From: Bryobacterales bacterium
Lineage (GTDB): Bacteria; Acidobacteriota; Terriglobia; Bryobacterales; Bryobacteraceae
Length of the DNA stretch: 35,723 nt
Assembly: GCA_016789745.1 (NCBI GenBank)
Contig: JAEUQF010000343.1
Location: forward strand, 1-35,723
Reading direction: 5' to 3'
The notes beneath the pieces were generated by a model. The model did no database searches and was not told the origin of the DNA. It saw only the letters and a program-made list of their open reading frames with translations. Shown piece after piece: positions 17,401 through 26,184 of this stretch. A program made the position numbers and the translations under genes. Positions within the stretch are counted from its first letter, which is position 1, and each line of letters starts with the position of its first letter.

Positions 17401-19187
17401 TTCGTGAACCAGCGCAGGTTGCGTTCCAGCAGGTCCCGCTGGTGTGCGGGTTCCGCGATGCCATGCCCTTCGCGCGGGTAGACTACATATTCTACCGGGA
17501 TGTTGTTGTCCGTGAGTGCCTGGTAGATCTCGGCGTTGTGATTGATATCTTCGCTGCCGACCTGCAGCAGTGCGGGGGTGCGGATGTTCTTCAGCCCGGT
17601 GCGGGAGGAGTGGCGGATGTAGTTTTCCGGCACGTCCCAGGGCTTGCCGCCGAAGTAAGTCCAGAGCACTTCCTTCGAGCCATCGAACTCGCCATAGTAG
17701 GTGGTCCAATCCACCGCGGGCGCGCCGACGCTGGCGGCCTTGAAGCGATTGGTCTTCGTGATCATGTTGCCGGTGAGGTAGCCGCCGTAGCTCCAGCCCA
17801 TCAGCCCCAGCTTGTTGGGATCGGCGATGCCCTGTTTGACGAGCGTATCGATGCCGGTCATCACGTCGTCATAGTCGCCGATGCCTTGGGAGAGGGCGTT
17901 CTTCAGGCGATACTCGGCGCCATAATTGGACGATCCGCGGAAGTTCGGTACGAACACGGCGATGCCCTTCTGCAGGAAGGCCTGGAGCGGGTAAACACGG
18001 GGTATGGGAAATGTTTCGAGCGCCACGCCGGTGGGGCCGCCGTGCAGTTCGGTGAGCAGCGGCACGCGCTGGGCTTCTCTGTAGCCGATCGGCAGCCAGA
18101 GGATGCCTTCGTTGTCGAGTCCATCCGAGGCCTTCCAGCGGATGACGCGCGACTGCAAGGCGGGCAGCGAGTTGACGCCGTCCTGGAGACGCGTGAGTGG
18201 CTGTTCCTTGCCATCGCGCAGCGCAACGACTTCCAGCGGGCGATTGGGGCTGGACTTGAGGAAGACCGCGGTGTCCAGTGCTGGGTTGAAACTGGCCGTG
18301 CCGGATATGCGTTCGGCCAACACGGCCGTCTTGCCGGATTCGATGTCCTGCTTGATCAGCAGATCCTTCGTGCCCTGGCCCGCGGTGTAGACGATGGACT
18401 TGGAATCGGCCGACCAGGTGAAACTATTGCCGCCGCGGAACACATCGAAGGGTTGGCCTTCGGTGAGGTAGCGAATGGTGCCGCCGCCCGATGGCACCAG
18501 GCCCACGTGACGGGCGGCGAAGTAGTTCCAGGTACCACCTTGCGAATGAAACGCGATATAGCGGCCATCGGGAGAATAGGACGGGTCGGCATCACGGCCG
18601 GGCTGCACGACAACGGCTTTCGTAGCGCCGGTGGCCAGCGTGATCTCATGCAGGTCGATGTGGAAGACATCGCGATTCAGCGGTGTCTTCTGCACGGCGC
18701 ACACCACCTTCGCGGCGTCGGGCGAAACAGCGAAGTTCACCACGTGCCACTCCACGTTGCTGATAGCCGCGGGCGCACCGCCGGATACAGCCTGCCGGTA
18801 GAGCCGCATGGGGCGGGGCAGTTCTGTAGAGACCACCGGATCGGCCGCGGGGCCGTGCTGTCTGGCCAGGTAGAAGATGCTCTCGCCGCGTTTATCGAAC
18901 GCGTACGATTGTACGGGCGTTGGCGACTTCGTAACGGGCTTGCCGCCAAAGTTAACCTGGCCACCGGCGAGATACGCCAGCCTGGTGCCGACCCATTGCG
19001 GGCGCGAACCCTTGGCGGTTTTCGCGGCCGTGCCGCCGTTCAGCGGCGCCGTATAGATGTCGCCTTTATAGATGTAGGCGTACGCCGAGCCGTCCGGGCG
19101 CAATTGCGGATCGCCGGGACTGGCCAGGTTCAGAATGGCGTCGATGGTCCAGACTGCCAGTGCGACAGAGCTAGCTAATGATGTCAC
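17385..19187 (-). CDS. S9-family prolyl oligopeptidase-like peptidase
   Basis: A 600-residue serine peptidase. An N-terminal beta-propeller of TolB/WD-like repeats (about 20-340; for example PSYSPDGRYIAFHS and FTWSADSKSIVYTAG) gates access. A C-terminal alpha/beta-hydrolase domain carries nucleophile S466 in GWSYGGYL, D547 in VGSEDINHN and H575 in EGHGIAEP. The oxyanion region LHGGPTG is at 381-387. I place the start at GTG 19187, overlapping the DUF1501 stop by 17 bases; longer versions run into the DUF1501 reading frame. The first 18 residues are hydrophobic enough for a signal peptide, though weak. In the operon it would cleave short peptides or ester or amide conjugates taken up or held at the surface. 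Confidence 0.9.
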   Translation of the reverse strand: MTSLASSVALAVWTIDAILNLASPGDPQLRPDGSAYAYIYKGDIYTAPLNGGTAAKTAKGSRPQWVGTRLAYLAGGQVNFGGKPVTKSPTPVQSYAFDKRGESIFYLARQHGPAADPVVSTELPRPMRLYRQAVSGGAPAAISNVEWHVVNFAVSPDAAKVVCAVQKTPLNRDVFHIDLHEITLATGATKAVVVQPGRDADPSYSPDGRYIAFHSQGGTWNYFAARHVGLVPSGGGTIRYLTEGQPFDVFRGGNSFTWSADSKSIVYTAGQGTKDLLIKQDIESGKTAVLAERISGTASFNPALDTAVFLKSSPNRPLEVVALRDGKEQPLTRLQDGVNSLPALQSRVIRWKASDGLDNEGILWLPIGYREAQRVPLLTELHGGPTGVALETFPIPRVYPLQAFLQKGIAVFVPNFRGSSNYGAEYRLKNALSQGIGDYDDVMTGIDTLVKQGIADPNKLGLMGWSYGGYLTGNMITKTNRFKAASVGAPAVDWTTYYGEFDGSKEVLWTYFGGKPWDVPENYIRHSSRTGLKNIRTPALLQVGSEDINHNAEIYQALTDNNIPVEYVVYPREGHGIAEPAHQRDLLERNLRWFTKWLGL

Positions 19188-20634
19188 GGATGGGTTTTCC
19201 GTAATCGATGTCAATGCGCTGGCGCCCGGGCACGTCAAGCTTTCGCGGATCAATGCCCAACTGATGCAACACCGTGGCGTGGATATCGGTGACGTAGTGG
19301 CGGTCTTCCACGGCATGGAAGCCGATCTCATCCGTGGCGCCGTGGACCACGCCCTGCTTGATGCCGCCGCCGGCCATCCAGACCGAGAAGCCGAACGGAT
19401 GATGATCGCGGCCGTTGGAGGCTTCGGCGCCCGGGGTGCGGCCGAACTCGGTGGCCCATACGACGATGGTCTCGTCGAGCAGGCCGCGCTGCTTCAGATC
19501 GCGCAGCAGACCGGCGATGGGCTTATCCACCTTGGCGGCAAGGTCACTGTGGTTCTTCTTCAGATCCTTATGGGCGTCCCAGGCGTTGCCGGCGCCGCCG
19601 TGATAGACCTGCACGAAGCGCACGCCGCGCTCGGACAGGCGCCGCGCCGCGAGGCACACTTCGCCGAAGGGTTTCGTGATCTCGTTATCCAGGCCGTAAA
19701 GCTTCTTGGTCTCTTCCAGTTCTTCCTTGAAGGTGATGGCTTCGGGCACAGCCATCTGCATCCGGAAGGCGAGTTCGTAGCTCTTGATGCGGGCGCGGAG
19801 GGCGGCGTCGGTGGGATACTCCACGGCCGACAGATTGTTGAGCTTGTTCAACAGCGCAAACTCGCGGCGTTGTTCTTCGCTGGACACCTCTGGGCCTGGC
19901 GAGACGAACGGCAACGGGTTGTCGGGATTCACTTCCAGATACACGCCGGCATGTTCCGGCCCCAGATAACCCGAACCGTGCGTACCCTGGCCGCCGCAGC
20001 AATCGCCGGGCGGCTCGCCCAACACGACGAACGACGGCAGGTTCTCATTCAGCGAGCCAAGCCCGTAGTGCGTCCAGGAGCCGAGCGTTGGCAGATAGCC
20101 ATCAAAGATATGGCGGCCAGTGTGGAACTGCAGGATGGCGCCGTGATCGTTGTCGGTGGTCCAGGTGGAGCGGATGAGCGACACTTCGTGCATCAGGTCG
20201 CCCATGTGCGGGAACCAGTCGCTGACGTGCACGCCGTTCTTGCCGCGCTCCTTGAAGCCGGTTTGCATGGGGTAGAGCGTGAGCTTGATCTCATGCTGGC
20301 CGGGGACGAAGGCCTTCAGGTTCTCCTTGGTGAGCGGGTTGTGCAGCACCTCTTTGTAGGGCGTTTCGGAAAGCTGCTTGCCAGCGAACTGGTTGAGTAC
20401 GGGCTTGGGGTCGAAGGATTCAACATGGCTCACACCACCGAGCATGAACAGCCAGATGACGCGTTTAGCCTTGGGCTGGAAGTGCGGCTTGCCGGTGGGC
20501 GGATTCCAGCCGTCTGCGGCGGCCCCGGCGCGTTGCGGCAACAGGCTGCCGAGCGCGAGGCCGGTGAGGCCCTGGCAGGTGTCGGCAAGAAACACGCGGC
20601 GGGAACGGCGGTCGGAACAGAGATGCTTTTTCAT
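19171..20634 (-). CDS. DUF1501 protein, Tat-exported (second copy)
   Basis: A 487-residue protein; the ATG at 20634 starts MKKHLCSDRRSRRVFLADTC, with the twin-arginine motif SRRVFL and a following hydrophobic stretch to AGAAAD. The rest follows the DUF1501 plan: VIWLFMLGGVSHVESFDPKPVL, WATEFGRTPGAE and GRDHHPFGFSVWMAGGGIKQG with the paired histidines. The open frame extends to 20970, but upstream of 20634 it lies inside the cytochrome gene. It begins 20 bases after the PSCyt stop, matching the usual cytochrome/DUF1501 pairing, and differs clearly in sequence from the copy at 4707-6143. The family's reaction is not established. Confidence 0.9.
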   Translation of the reverse strand: MKKHLCSDRRSRRVFLADTCQGLTGLALGSLLPQRAGAAADGWNPPTGKPHFQPKAKRVIWLFMLGGVSHVESFDPKPVLNQFAGKQLSETPYKEVLHNPLTKENLKAFVPGQHEIKLTLYPMQTGFKERGKNGVHVSDWFPHMGDLMHEVSLIRSTWTTDNDHGAILQFHTGRHIFDGYLPTLGSWTHYGLGSLNENLPSFVVLGEPPGDCCGGQGTHGSGYLGPEHAGVYLEVNPDNPLPFVSPGPEVSSEEQRREFALLNKLNNLSAVEYPTDAALRARIKSYELAFRMQMAVPEAITFKEELEETKKLYGLDNEITKPFGEVCLAARRLSERGVRFVQVYHGGAGNAWDAHKDLKKNHSDLAAKVDKPIAGLLRDLKQRGLLDETIVVWATEFGRTPGAEASNGRDHHPFGFSVWMAGGGIKQGVVHGATDEIGFHAVEDRHYVTDIHATVLHQLGIDPRKLDVPGRQRIDIDYGKPIRDIIS

Positions 20635-20654
20635 GCGCGGGCTTCGCTCTCTTC

Positions 20655-23228
20655 TTATCGAATGGTGACGAAATCGTTGTGGTTGAGCAGCACGTGCACC
20701 AGGCTTTGGCGGGCGCGGGCTGCCGGGTCGCCGGCGGACTTGGCTTCGGAGCGGTAGTAGGCTTCCTGTTCGGCCAGGAACTTCGCGGTCTCGTCGCGTT
20801 CGGCTGCCGAGGGGGCACGGCTGAGGATCTTTTCGAAGGCGGCGGGCACGAGGGCGGCGTTGCCGGAAGGCAGTTTCGCGGCGATCTCGGCGGCCACCTT
20901 CTGGCTCAGTCTGCTGTTGGCTAACGCCAGCGCCTGTTGCGGCACGATGCTCTCGGTGCGCTGGAAGCATTCGATGGGGCTGGCGGCGTCGAACACTTTC
21001 AGCATCTCCATCTGCAGGTCTGGCGTGTGGCGGAAGTAGAGGCTGCGGCGATACACATCCTGGCCCTTGGTCTCGTCGATTTCGGGGCCGCCCATGGCGG
21101 GGTCGAGGAGATTAGCGATGGAGAGCAGGTTGTCGCGCACGTTCTCCGCACTCATGCGGCGCGTGTTCATGTGCCACAGGTAGGTGTTATCGGGATCGGC
21201 CTTGGCCTGCGGCATATCTTCGGTCCAGGCCGATTGCATGCGATAGGCCTTGGAGGTGAGCAGCAGTTTGTGGACGGCTTTGAGATCCCAGCCGCTCTCC
21301 ATGAACTGGACGGCCAGATAGTCCAGCAGTTCGGGATGCGTGGGCGTCTTGCCGCTGCGGCCGAAGTTGAATACCGTGGGCACCAGCGGCTTGCCGAAGT
21401 GACGCAGCCAGATGTGATTGATGGCGACGCGCGCGGTGAGCGGGTTGTCCTTGGAGGCGATCCACTGCGCCAGCGCCAGGCGGCGGCCGGAGGAGGTGAC
21501 CGGATACTTCGGGCCGATGGGCGTGTAGCCTTCGGCGGGCTCCTTCAAGGCTTTGACCGCGGCTTCGAGCTTCGCGGTGGCCGAGCCGAGCTTCTTCGGA
21601 TCCTTCTTGGCCAGTTCGAACTCATGCTGGCCGAGGATCATGTCGGCTTCGGCCTTCAGGCGATTGGCGGCCAACTCCAGTTCGCGCGCCTTTACGGCGA
21701 GTTCTTCGGTGTTGGGCGGGACGGGCGTGGCCATGGCGGCCAAGTCCGCGTCGATGCGAGCCTGCAGGGCGGGCAGTGCGGCCTTCGCGGCTTCCAGTCG
21801 CTTCTCCGCGGCGGCGATCACGGGTGCGGGTTCCGGCTTCTCCTTGGCTTTGCGGATGTCGGCTTCCGCTTTTTCGATAGCGGCGCGGGCCTGGGCCAGC
21901 AGATCATTCGGGACAAAGGAGCGTCCGTCGGGGAAGTAGGATTCGATGGGCAGTTTCACCGGCTGTGGCTTCAGGTCGACGCGGCCGAACAGGACCGGCA
22001 CGCCGGGTTGCAGGATGACGCTGGTGTCGGGAGTGGCCTCATTGCCGCGCACGAAGCGGTAGGTGGGTTTGGAGGCGTCGGCATCATAGACGCGCGGCAG
22101 GCCGTCCTTCAATGTGTCGGCTTCGCCGGGTACGCGATCAGTGCGGACGTCGTGCGGTTCGAAGAAGGCGCGGAAGCGGTAGTAGTCGGTTTGGGGAATG
22201 GGATCGTACTTGTGGTTATGGCAGCGCGCGCACTTCAGGGTGACGCCGAGGAAGGCGGTGGACGTGTACTCGACGGTGTCCTGCAGCCACACGTTGCGAT
22301 TGAACATGTACCAGTTGCGGGCGAGGAAGCCGGTGGCGCGCACGGTCTTGGGATCGGAGGGGGCAATCTCATCGCCGGCCAGCATCTCCTTGATCATCTG
22401 CGCGTAGGGCTTGTTGGCATTGAGAGCTTCGACGGTCCAATCACGCCAGCGCCAGATGTGGCGTTGGGAGTAGCGCACCTGGCCAGACTTGCGATAGCCA
22501 TACCAATCGGAGTAGCGCCAGATATCGAGCCAGTGGCGGCCCCATTGTTCGCCGTATTGCGGGCTGGCGAGCAACTTGTCGATGAGGTTCTCCCAGGCGT
22601 TGGGCGACTTGTCGGCAACGAAGGCAGCGACCGCTTCGGGTGTTGGGGAAAGGCCGGTGAGGTCGAGATAGGCGCGGCGGATGAGGGTGCGGCGGTCGGC
22701 TTCGGGCAGCGGCGTGAGGCCCTTCTCTTTGTACTTGGCGGCGAGGAAGGCATCGACGGGGTGTGCGGCGCCGGTGGGAACGGCGGGCTTCACGGGCTTG
22801 CGGAAAGACCAATGTTTGGCGGCTTCCTGGGCGAAGGTGAGATCCGCCTCTTCGGCCGTTTCGCCGTAGGGCACGCCGGCGCGGATCCATTCGGCGAATT
22901 TTTCGATGGCTTCGTTTGGTAATTTTGGCCCCTTGAAGGGCATGCCGGGCTCACTGATGTGCGCCACCAGTTTGTAGAACTGGCTTTCGGTGGGGTTGCC
23001 GAGCACGATGACTTTGCCGTGCTCACTGCCGCGCAGCAGCGCGTCGCGCGTGGAAAGGTCGAGGCCGCCCTGCTTCACTTTGGCGTTGTGACAGGCAATG
23101 CAGGAGCGGTCCAATAGCGGTTTAATCTGGTCGCGGTACAGGCTTGGCGACGAAGCCGCGCTCTGTGCCCAACAGCTTGCCGTCAATAAGCAGACGGACG
23201 CGGACAACCGTGTCATCCGGGGCACCAT
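20655..23228 (-). CDS. PSCyt1-DUF1549-DUF1553 cytochrome with long coiled coil
   Basis: An 857-residue exported protein with a signal peptide at about 1-25. The PSCyt1 domain has CIACH at 43-47. DUF1549 follows at about 155-360 with a second CXXCH (C333, C336, H337) in CARCHNHKYDP. A long alanine- and lysine-rich coiled coil occupies about 441-563 where the first copy carries a LamG domain. DUF1553 closes the protein at about 580-835. The ATG at 23228 has GGAAG just upstream; a second ATG at 23216 is possible. The 67-base gap before it is the largest inside the minus operon and could hold an internal promoter. Function unknown; the heme motifs suggest surface electron transfer. Confidence 0.92.
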   Translation of the reverse strand: MVPRMTRLSASVCLLTASCWAQSAASSPSLYRDQIKPLLDRSCIACHNAKVKQGGLDLSTRDALLRGSEHGKVIVLGNPTESQFYKLVAHISEPGMPFKGPKLPNEAIEKFAEWIRAGVPYGETAEEADLTFAQEAAKHWSFRKPVKPAVPTGAAHPVDAFLAAKYKEKGLTPLPEADRRTLIRRAYLDLTGLSPTPEAVAAFVADKSPNAWENLIDKLLASPQYGEQWGRHWLDIWRYSDWYGYRKSGQVRYSQRHIWRWRDWTVEALNANKPYAQMIKEMLAGDEIAPSDPKTVRATGFLARNWYMFNRNVWLQDTVEYTSTAFLGVTLKCARCHNHKYDPIPQTDYYRFRAFFEPHDVRTDRVPGEADTLKDGLPRVYDADASKPTYRFVRGNEATPDTSVILQPGVPVLFGRVDLKPQPVKLPIESYFPDGRSFVPNDLLAQARAAIEKAEADIRKAKEKPEPAPVIAAAEKRLEAAKAALPALQARIDADLAAMATPVPPNTEELAVKARELELAANRLKAEADMILGQHEFELAKKDPKKLGSATAKLEAAVKALKEPAEGYTPIGPKYPVTSSGRRLALAQWIASKDNPLTARVAINHIWLRHFGKPLVPTVFNFGRSGKTPTHPELLDYLAVQFMESGWDLKAVHKLLLTSKAYRMQSAWTEDMPQAKADPDNTYLWHMNTRRMSAENVRDNLLSIANLLDPAMGGPEIDETKGQDVYRRSLYFRHTPDLQMEMLKVFDAASPIECFQRTESIVPQQALALANSRLSQKVAAEIAAKLPSGNAALVPAAFEKILSRAPSAAERDETAKFLAEQEAYYRSEAKSAGDPAARARQSLVHVLLNHNDFVTIR

Positions 23229-23295
23229 AATCTTCCGAGTGTATCAGGTTGATAGCAGGCTACTTTGCTTCGTCCAGTGGTTCGGACGCGGGTGG

Positions 23296-23718
23296 TCAGG
23301 GGAGGCTGAGGATGACGACGGAAATGAGCCCGCAGACGATGCCCGCCACGCCGTAGGCGGTGAGCTTTTCGCGGAAGACGGCCACGCCCACGATGGCGAC
23401 GAAGAGCACACTGGCGCCGGCGCCGATGGGGTAGACCAGGTAGCCGGGAGCGCCGCCGGTGAGCGCCATGGAGAGGCACACCTGGCCGGTGAAGCTCATC
23501 AGTGACATAGCACCGCCGATGCCGATCTCGCGGGCGGAAGGCATGCCGAAGCCCTTCAGCGAATATAAGGAGGCAACGATGAGCCCGCTGGCGTACCAGG
23601 CGAACAGGTACTGGTTCTGGTAGCGTTCGGAGAGCCCGGCTTCGGCCAGCACCTTCAGCCCGACCAGTGCGAGGCCGTTGGTGAGCATAGCGCCGAGCAT
23701 GAGTTGAAGCCACTTCAT
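23296..23718 (-). CDS. Half-size EamA/DMT-superfamily permease subunit (second half)
   Basis: A 140-residue, strongly hydrophobic protein with about five membrane helices, half the length of a normal ten-helix EamA transporter. Its C-terminal helices (GYLVYPIGAGASVLFVAIVGVAVFREKLT, described in two parts as a YPIGAG turn and an FREKLT turn) are the conserved EamA end. Its own strong ribosome site (AAGGAGGAGC, about 11 bases upstream) and an ATGA overlap with the preceding half argue that it is a real separate subunit, not a frameshifted fragment. The frame extends to 23877, but that part lies inside the first half. It probably pairs with the product of 23715-24155 to move a metabolite of the operon's pathway across the inner membrane. 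Confidence 0.85.
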   Translation of the reverse strand: MKWLQLMLGAMLTNGLALVGLKVLAEAGLSERYQNQYLFAWYASGLIVASLYSLKGFGMPSAREIGIGGAMSLMSFTGQVCLSMALTGGAPGYLVYPIGAGASVLFVAIVGVAVFREKLTAYGVAGIVCGLISVVILSLP

Positions 23719-24155
23719 GCGCGTTGCTCCTCCTTGGCGAGTTTGTCGCGCCAGAGCAGGACGAGCGCCGCGACCATGGTGATGAGGGCTACGGCTTTTC
23801 GCGGCGATACCTGTTCGCCGTAGATGAGGAGGGAGGCGATGACCGGGACGGCGGCCGAGAGGTTGACGATGAGCCAACTGGTGGCGATCTTGCCGTAGCG
23901 CACGCCGATTTGGAACAGCAGGATGGCGGTGGCGGCACCGGTGCCGCTGGGGATGGCGATGTACCAGACGGTGGCCGGCATGGACGCCGATTCGCCGCGG
24001 AACTGGAGCGCGGCGAAGGAGAGCAGCGTCGACCAGGCAAACAAAAGGAGGTTGATTTGTTGTGGGCGGCAGTTGGCCCGGTCGGCCGCTTTATGGAGCG
24101 TGCCGAGGAGCATGAAAGCGATCATGGCGCCGAAGGCGTAGGTTATGGGCGGCAT
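23715..24155 (-). CDS. Half-size EamA/DMT-superfamily permease subunit (first half)
   Basis: A 146-residue membrane protein with about five predicted helices (near 3-20, 35-52, 62-82, 90-113 and 120-136) and a charged tail (RDKLAKEEQRA). The segment GVRYGKIATSWLIVNLSAAVPV followed by GEQVSPRKAVAL is the classic EamA repeat end, where the last two helices of a unit are joined by a basic loop. It begins 3 bases after the PLP enzyme's stop, without an obvious ribosome site, so reinitiation is likely. It overlaps the second half by four bases (ATGA). Small-multidrug-resistance-like heterodimers are known in the DMT superfamily, and this pair is likely similar. Direction and substrate of transport are unknown. 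Confidence 0.85.
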   Translation of the reverse strand: MPPITYAFGAMIAFMLLGTLHKAADRANCRPQQINLLLFAWSTLLSFAALQFRGESASMPATVWYIAIPSGTGAATAILLFQIGVRYGKIATSWLIVNLSAAVPVIASLLIYGEQVSPRKAVALITMVAALVLLWRDKLAKEEQRA

Positions 24156-24158
24156 GGT

Positions 24159-25322
24159 TTACATGAGTTGATCGAGGTTATCGAAGTCGGGCGGAAGAGC
24201 ATTGGGGAGGGCAAAGCCTTGGGTTACCAGGGGCGGCCACTTGGCGAGGGAGCCGGTGCCGATGAGGACCCAGGTTTCGTCTTGCTGTTGCGGGTCCAGG
24301 GCGCTGGCGATGGCAAAAGGTGTGACGGAAGCCGGCTCGAGTGCAATACCTTTGGCGGCGAGAGCGCCCATGGCCCAGAGGATCTGCTCTTCGTCGGTGG
24401 TGACGGCGTCGCCGTCCGAATCGCGGATGGCGGTGAGGGCGGGATAGCCGCCGTACTCTTCGGCGATGGAGAGCGCGACGGTGCGGGGACGGCGAATGGG
24501 CACGGGCGCGCTGGCGTTGGTCGCGAGGGCTTTCGCATAGCAGGCGGCACCTTCGGCCTGACAGGCGATCATGCGGGGCACGGTGTCGGTCAGGCCGAAG
24601 TCCCGCAGTTCGCGGAAGCCTTTCCAGATGCCGTAGAGGCCGTCGCCGCTGCCGGCTGGGGCAAAGACGCGATCGGGCACGCGGCCGAGTTGCTGCCAGA
24701 TCTCGAAGGCGATGGTCTTGAAGCCTTCGATGGCATAGGGGTTCGCGAAGCCGCCCAGCGGGCAACAGATAGTGGCGGGAAAGACCGTGCCGCGTTCGAC
24801 GTACTGCCGCACCAGCGCATTGGCGTTGCCGCCGCGGAAGACGCGGGCACCGTAGAGTTGCATGAGGGCGGGTTGCAGTTCGGGGGCGTCGGGATTGCAG
24901 AAGATGGTGCATCGCATTTCCGCCGCGGCAGAGTAGGCGGCTACGGCGTTGCCGAGGTTGCCGGTGCTGATGGCGACGGTGGCGGGGAGTTTGAACTGCC
25001 GCGCCATGCTGATGGAGACGGCCGCGGCGCGGTCTTTGTAAGACCAGGTGGGATTGCATGACTCGTTCTTGATGTAGAGGCCGGGGCGCAGCAATGTGAG
25101 GGGCGTTCCGCCTTCGCCGAGCGAGACGCCATCGGTGCAGGGAAGCAAGTCCAGCCATTGCCAGATGCCGGTCTTGGTGGGGTCTGGGAACTTCGCCGGC
25201 GGCTGCGTGTAGTGTACTTCGAGTGCGGCCTTCCGGCCTTGTGCGGCGCAGGCCGGACAGCCGAAGAACAGCGGGCCAATGGGATAAGCCGCCGCGCAGA
25301 TGCGGCATCGAAGTTCAGGCAT
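24159..25322 (-). CDS. Threonine synthase-like PLP enzyme with N-terminal zinc ribbon
   Basis: A 387-residue fold-type II PLP protein. A short rubredoxin-like zinc knuckle opens it (C6-x2-C9 and C22-x2-C25). LGEGGTPL at 68-75 and NPTWSYKDRAAA at 90-101, with Schiff-base lysine K96, are diagnostic, as is STGNLGNAVAAYSA at 119-132 for phosphate/cofactor binding. A glycine-rich loop (PAGSGDGLYGIWKGF) follows. I start at ATG 25322, overlapping the deacylase stop by 8 bases; longer frames run inside the deacylase gene. The family includes threonine synthase, diaminopropionate ammonia-lyase-like and cysteate synthase-like enzymes. Position in a catabolic-looking operon, with no other thr genes, argues for a beta-elimination or replacement on an unusual amino acid rather than threonine synthesis. 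Confidence 0.87.
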   Translation of the reverse strand: MPELRCRICAAAYPIGPLFFGCPACAAQGRKAALEVHYTQPPAKFPDPTKTGIWQWLDLLPCTDGVSLGEGGTPLTLLRPGLYIKNESCNPTWSYKDRAAAVSISMARQFKLPATVAISTGNLGNAVAAYSAAAEMRCTIFCNPDAPELQPALMQLYGARVFRGGNANALVRQYVERGTVFPATICCPLGGFANPYAIEGFKTIAFEIWQQLGRVPDRVFAPAGSGDGLYGIWKGFRELRDFGLTDTVPRMIACQAEGAACYAKALATNASAPVPIRRPRTVALSIAEEYGGYPALTAIRDSDGDAVTTDEEQILWAMGALAAKGIALEPASVTPFAIASALDPQQQDETWVLIGTGSLAKWPPLVTQGFALPNALPPDFDNLDQLM

Positions 25323-26184
25323 ATTTGGCCACCAGCACGCCCCAGTCTCCCTTGCGGATGTAGCCTTTGGAACGAATGGCCAGCACGCGTCCATGCGTTG
25401 CGGCTTTGAACTCCTGCAATGGTTCGCCGCGAGTATTGCGGATGGTGGCCAGGCTGGCACCGGCCTCCACCATGTCACCCAGCCGGGCGGTGGCGACGAA
25501 GGCGCCTTCGGCTTCGGCGAGCATCCAATCGCCGGTGTAGCGGTCACCATTGGCGGGACGGGGCTGCTCATTGGGAAGCAGGCCCCACAAGGCCAGGCAG
25601 GATCTTACGCCGCGGGTGTAGGCCTGGACTCCGGGGCGCGATAGCTGCCCGCCGCCGAGGTATTCGCAGCCGACCGCTGTTTTGCCGCAGCGGTGCATTT
25701 CGCAGGAGAGCACGCCGTTGGTTTCCGGGAGATTCCAGAGCACGGGCAGGCCGAAGCGGCACGCGGCATCGAGCGACGCATTACCGTAGTAGCCGGCGAG
25801 GGGGAGGAAGGTGTAATCGCTGCCGCCGCTGTGGAGGTCGATGAGGAAGTCGGCTTCTTCGGCGAGGGTCCAGATCTGTGAGGCGAGGTGTTCGGTGGGG
25901 GTGCCGTGGGCCTTGCCGGGAAAGACGCGGGCGAGGTTGAGGCCGTCTTCGGGGGAAAGCCGGCTGGCGCCGCGCCAAGCCATGGGATTCGCGACGGGGA
26001 TGACAATGACGCGCCCAGTGACAGGCGTGTAACGCAGGTGATCGATGCACTCGATCAACGCGGCGGGGCCTTCGTATTCGTCGCCATGCACGCCGGCGGT
26101 GAGCAGAACAGTTGGGCCGGTGCCGGCATGGCGATGCCATACGTCAACGCCTTCGATGGGGCGGGACCAGCCTTCACGCAGCAA
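25315..26184 (-). CDS. AstE/AspA-family N-acyl amino acid deacylase
   Basis: A 289-residue zinc carboxypeptidase-like hydrolase. Zinc ligands are H33 and E36 in GVHGDEYEGP and H118 in DLHSGG. NLARVFPG at 83-90 stands where the family has NLNRxFPG, and E174 in GCEYLGGG is the likely general base. Family members hydrolyse N-succinylglutamate, N-acetylaspartate, or N-acetyl-2,4-diaminobutyrate in ectoine breakdown (DoeB/EutE). The GDEYEGP motif and compact length look closest to the DoeB/EutE branch by eye, but I cannot test this. No signal peptide, so cytoplasmic. It overlaps the Gfo/Idh gene upstream by 11 bases and the PLP enzyme downstream by 8, implying tight co-translation of one pathway. 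Confidence 0.88.
   Translation of the reverse strand: MLREGWSRPIEGVDVWHRHAGTGPTVLLTAGVHGDEYEGPAALIECIDHLRYTPVTGRVIVIPVANPMAWRGASRLSPEDGLNLARVFPGKAHGTPTEHLASQIWTLAEEADFLIDLHSGGSDYTFLPLAGYYGNASLDAACRFGLPVLWNLPETNGVLSCEMHRCGKTAVGCEYLGGGQLSRPGVQAYTRGVRSCLALWGLLPNEQPRPANGDRYTGDWMLAEAEGAFVATARLGDMVEAGASLATIRNTRGEPLQEFKAATHGRVLAIRSKGYIRKGDWGVLVAKYA

Noticed and set aside
17442..20757. Two long plus-strand frames (578 and 540 codons) end to end
   Set aside because: They mirror the S9 peptidase and DUF1501 genes exactly and have no recognisable protein features.
20937..22922. Open frame of 661 codons on the plus strand
   Set aside because: It is antisense to the second PSCyt cytochrome, whose heme motifs and domains are unmistakable. 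The translated product is low in complexity.
23229..23295. Terminator between the permease and cytochrome genes
   Set aside because: Only a weak 4-base stem (GTCC/GGAC) with a long loop and no T-run is present, so I could not support a terminator call.
24159..25322. Housekeeping threonine synthase (thrC)
   Set aside because: No homoserine kinase or dehydrogenase gene is adjacent, the protein has an extra zinc knuckle, and it is translationally embedded among hydrolase and transporter genes.
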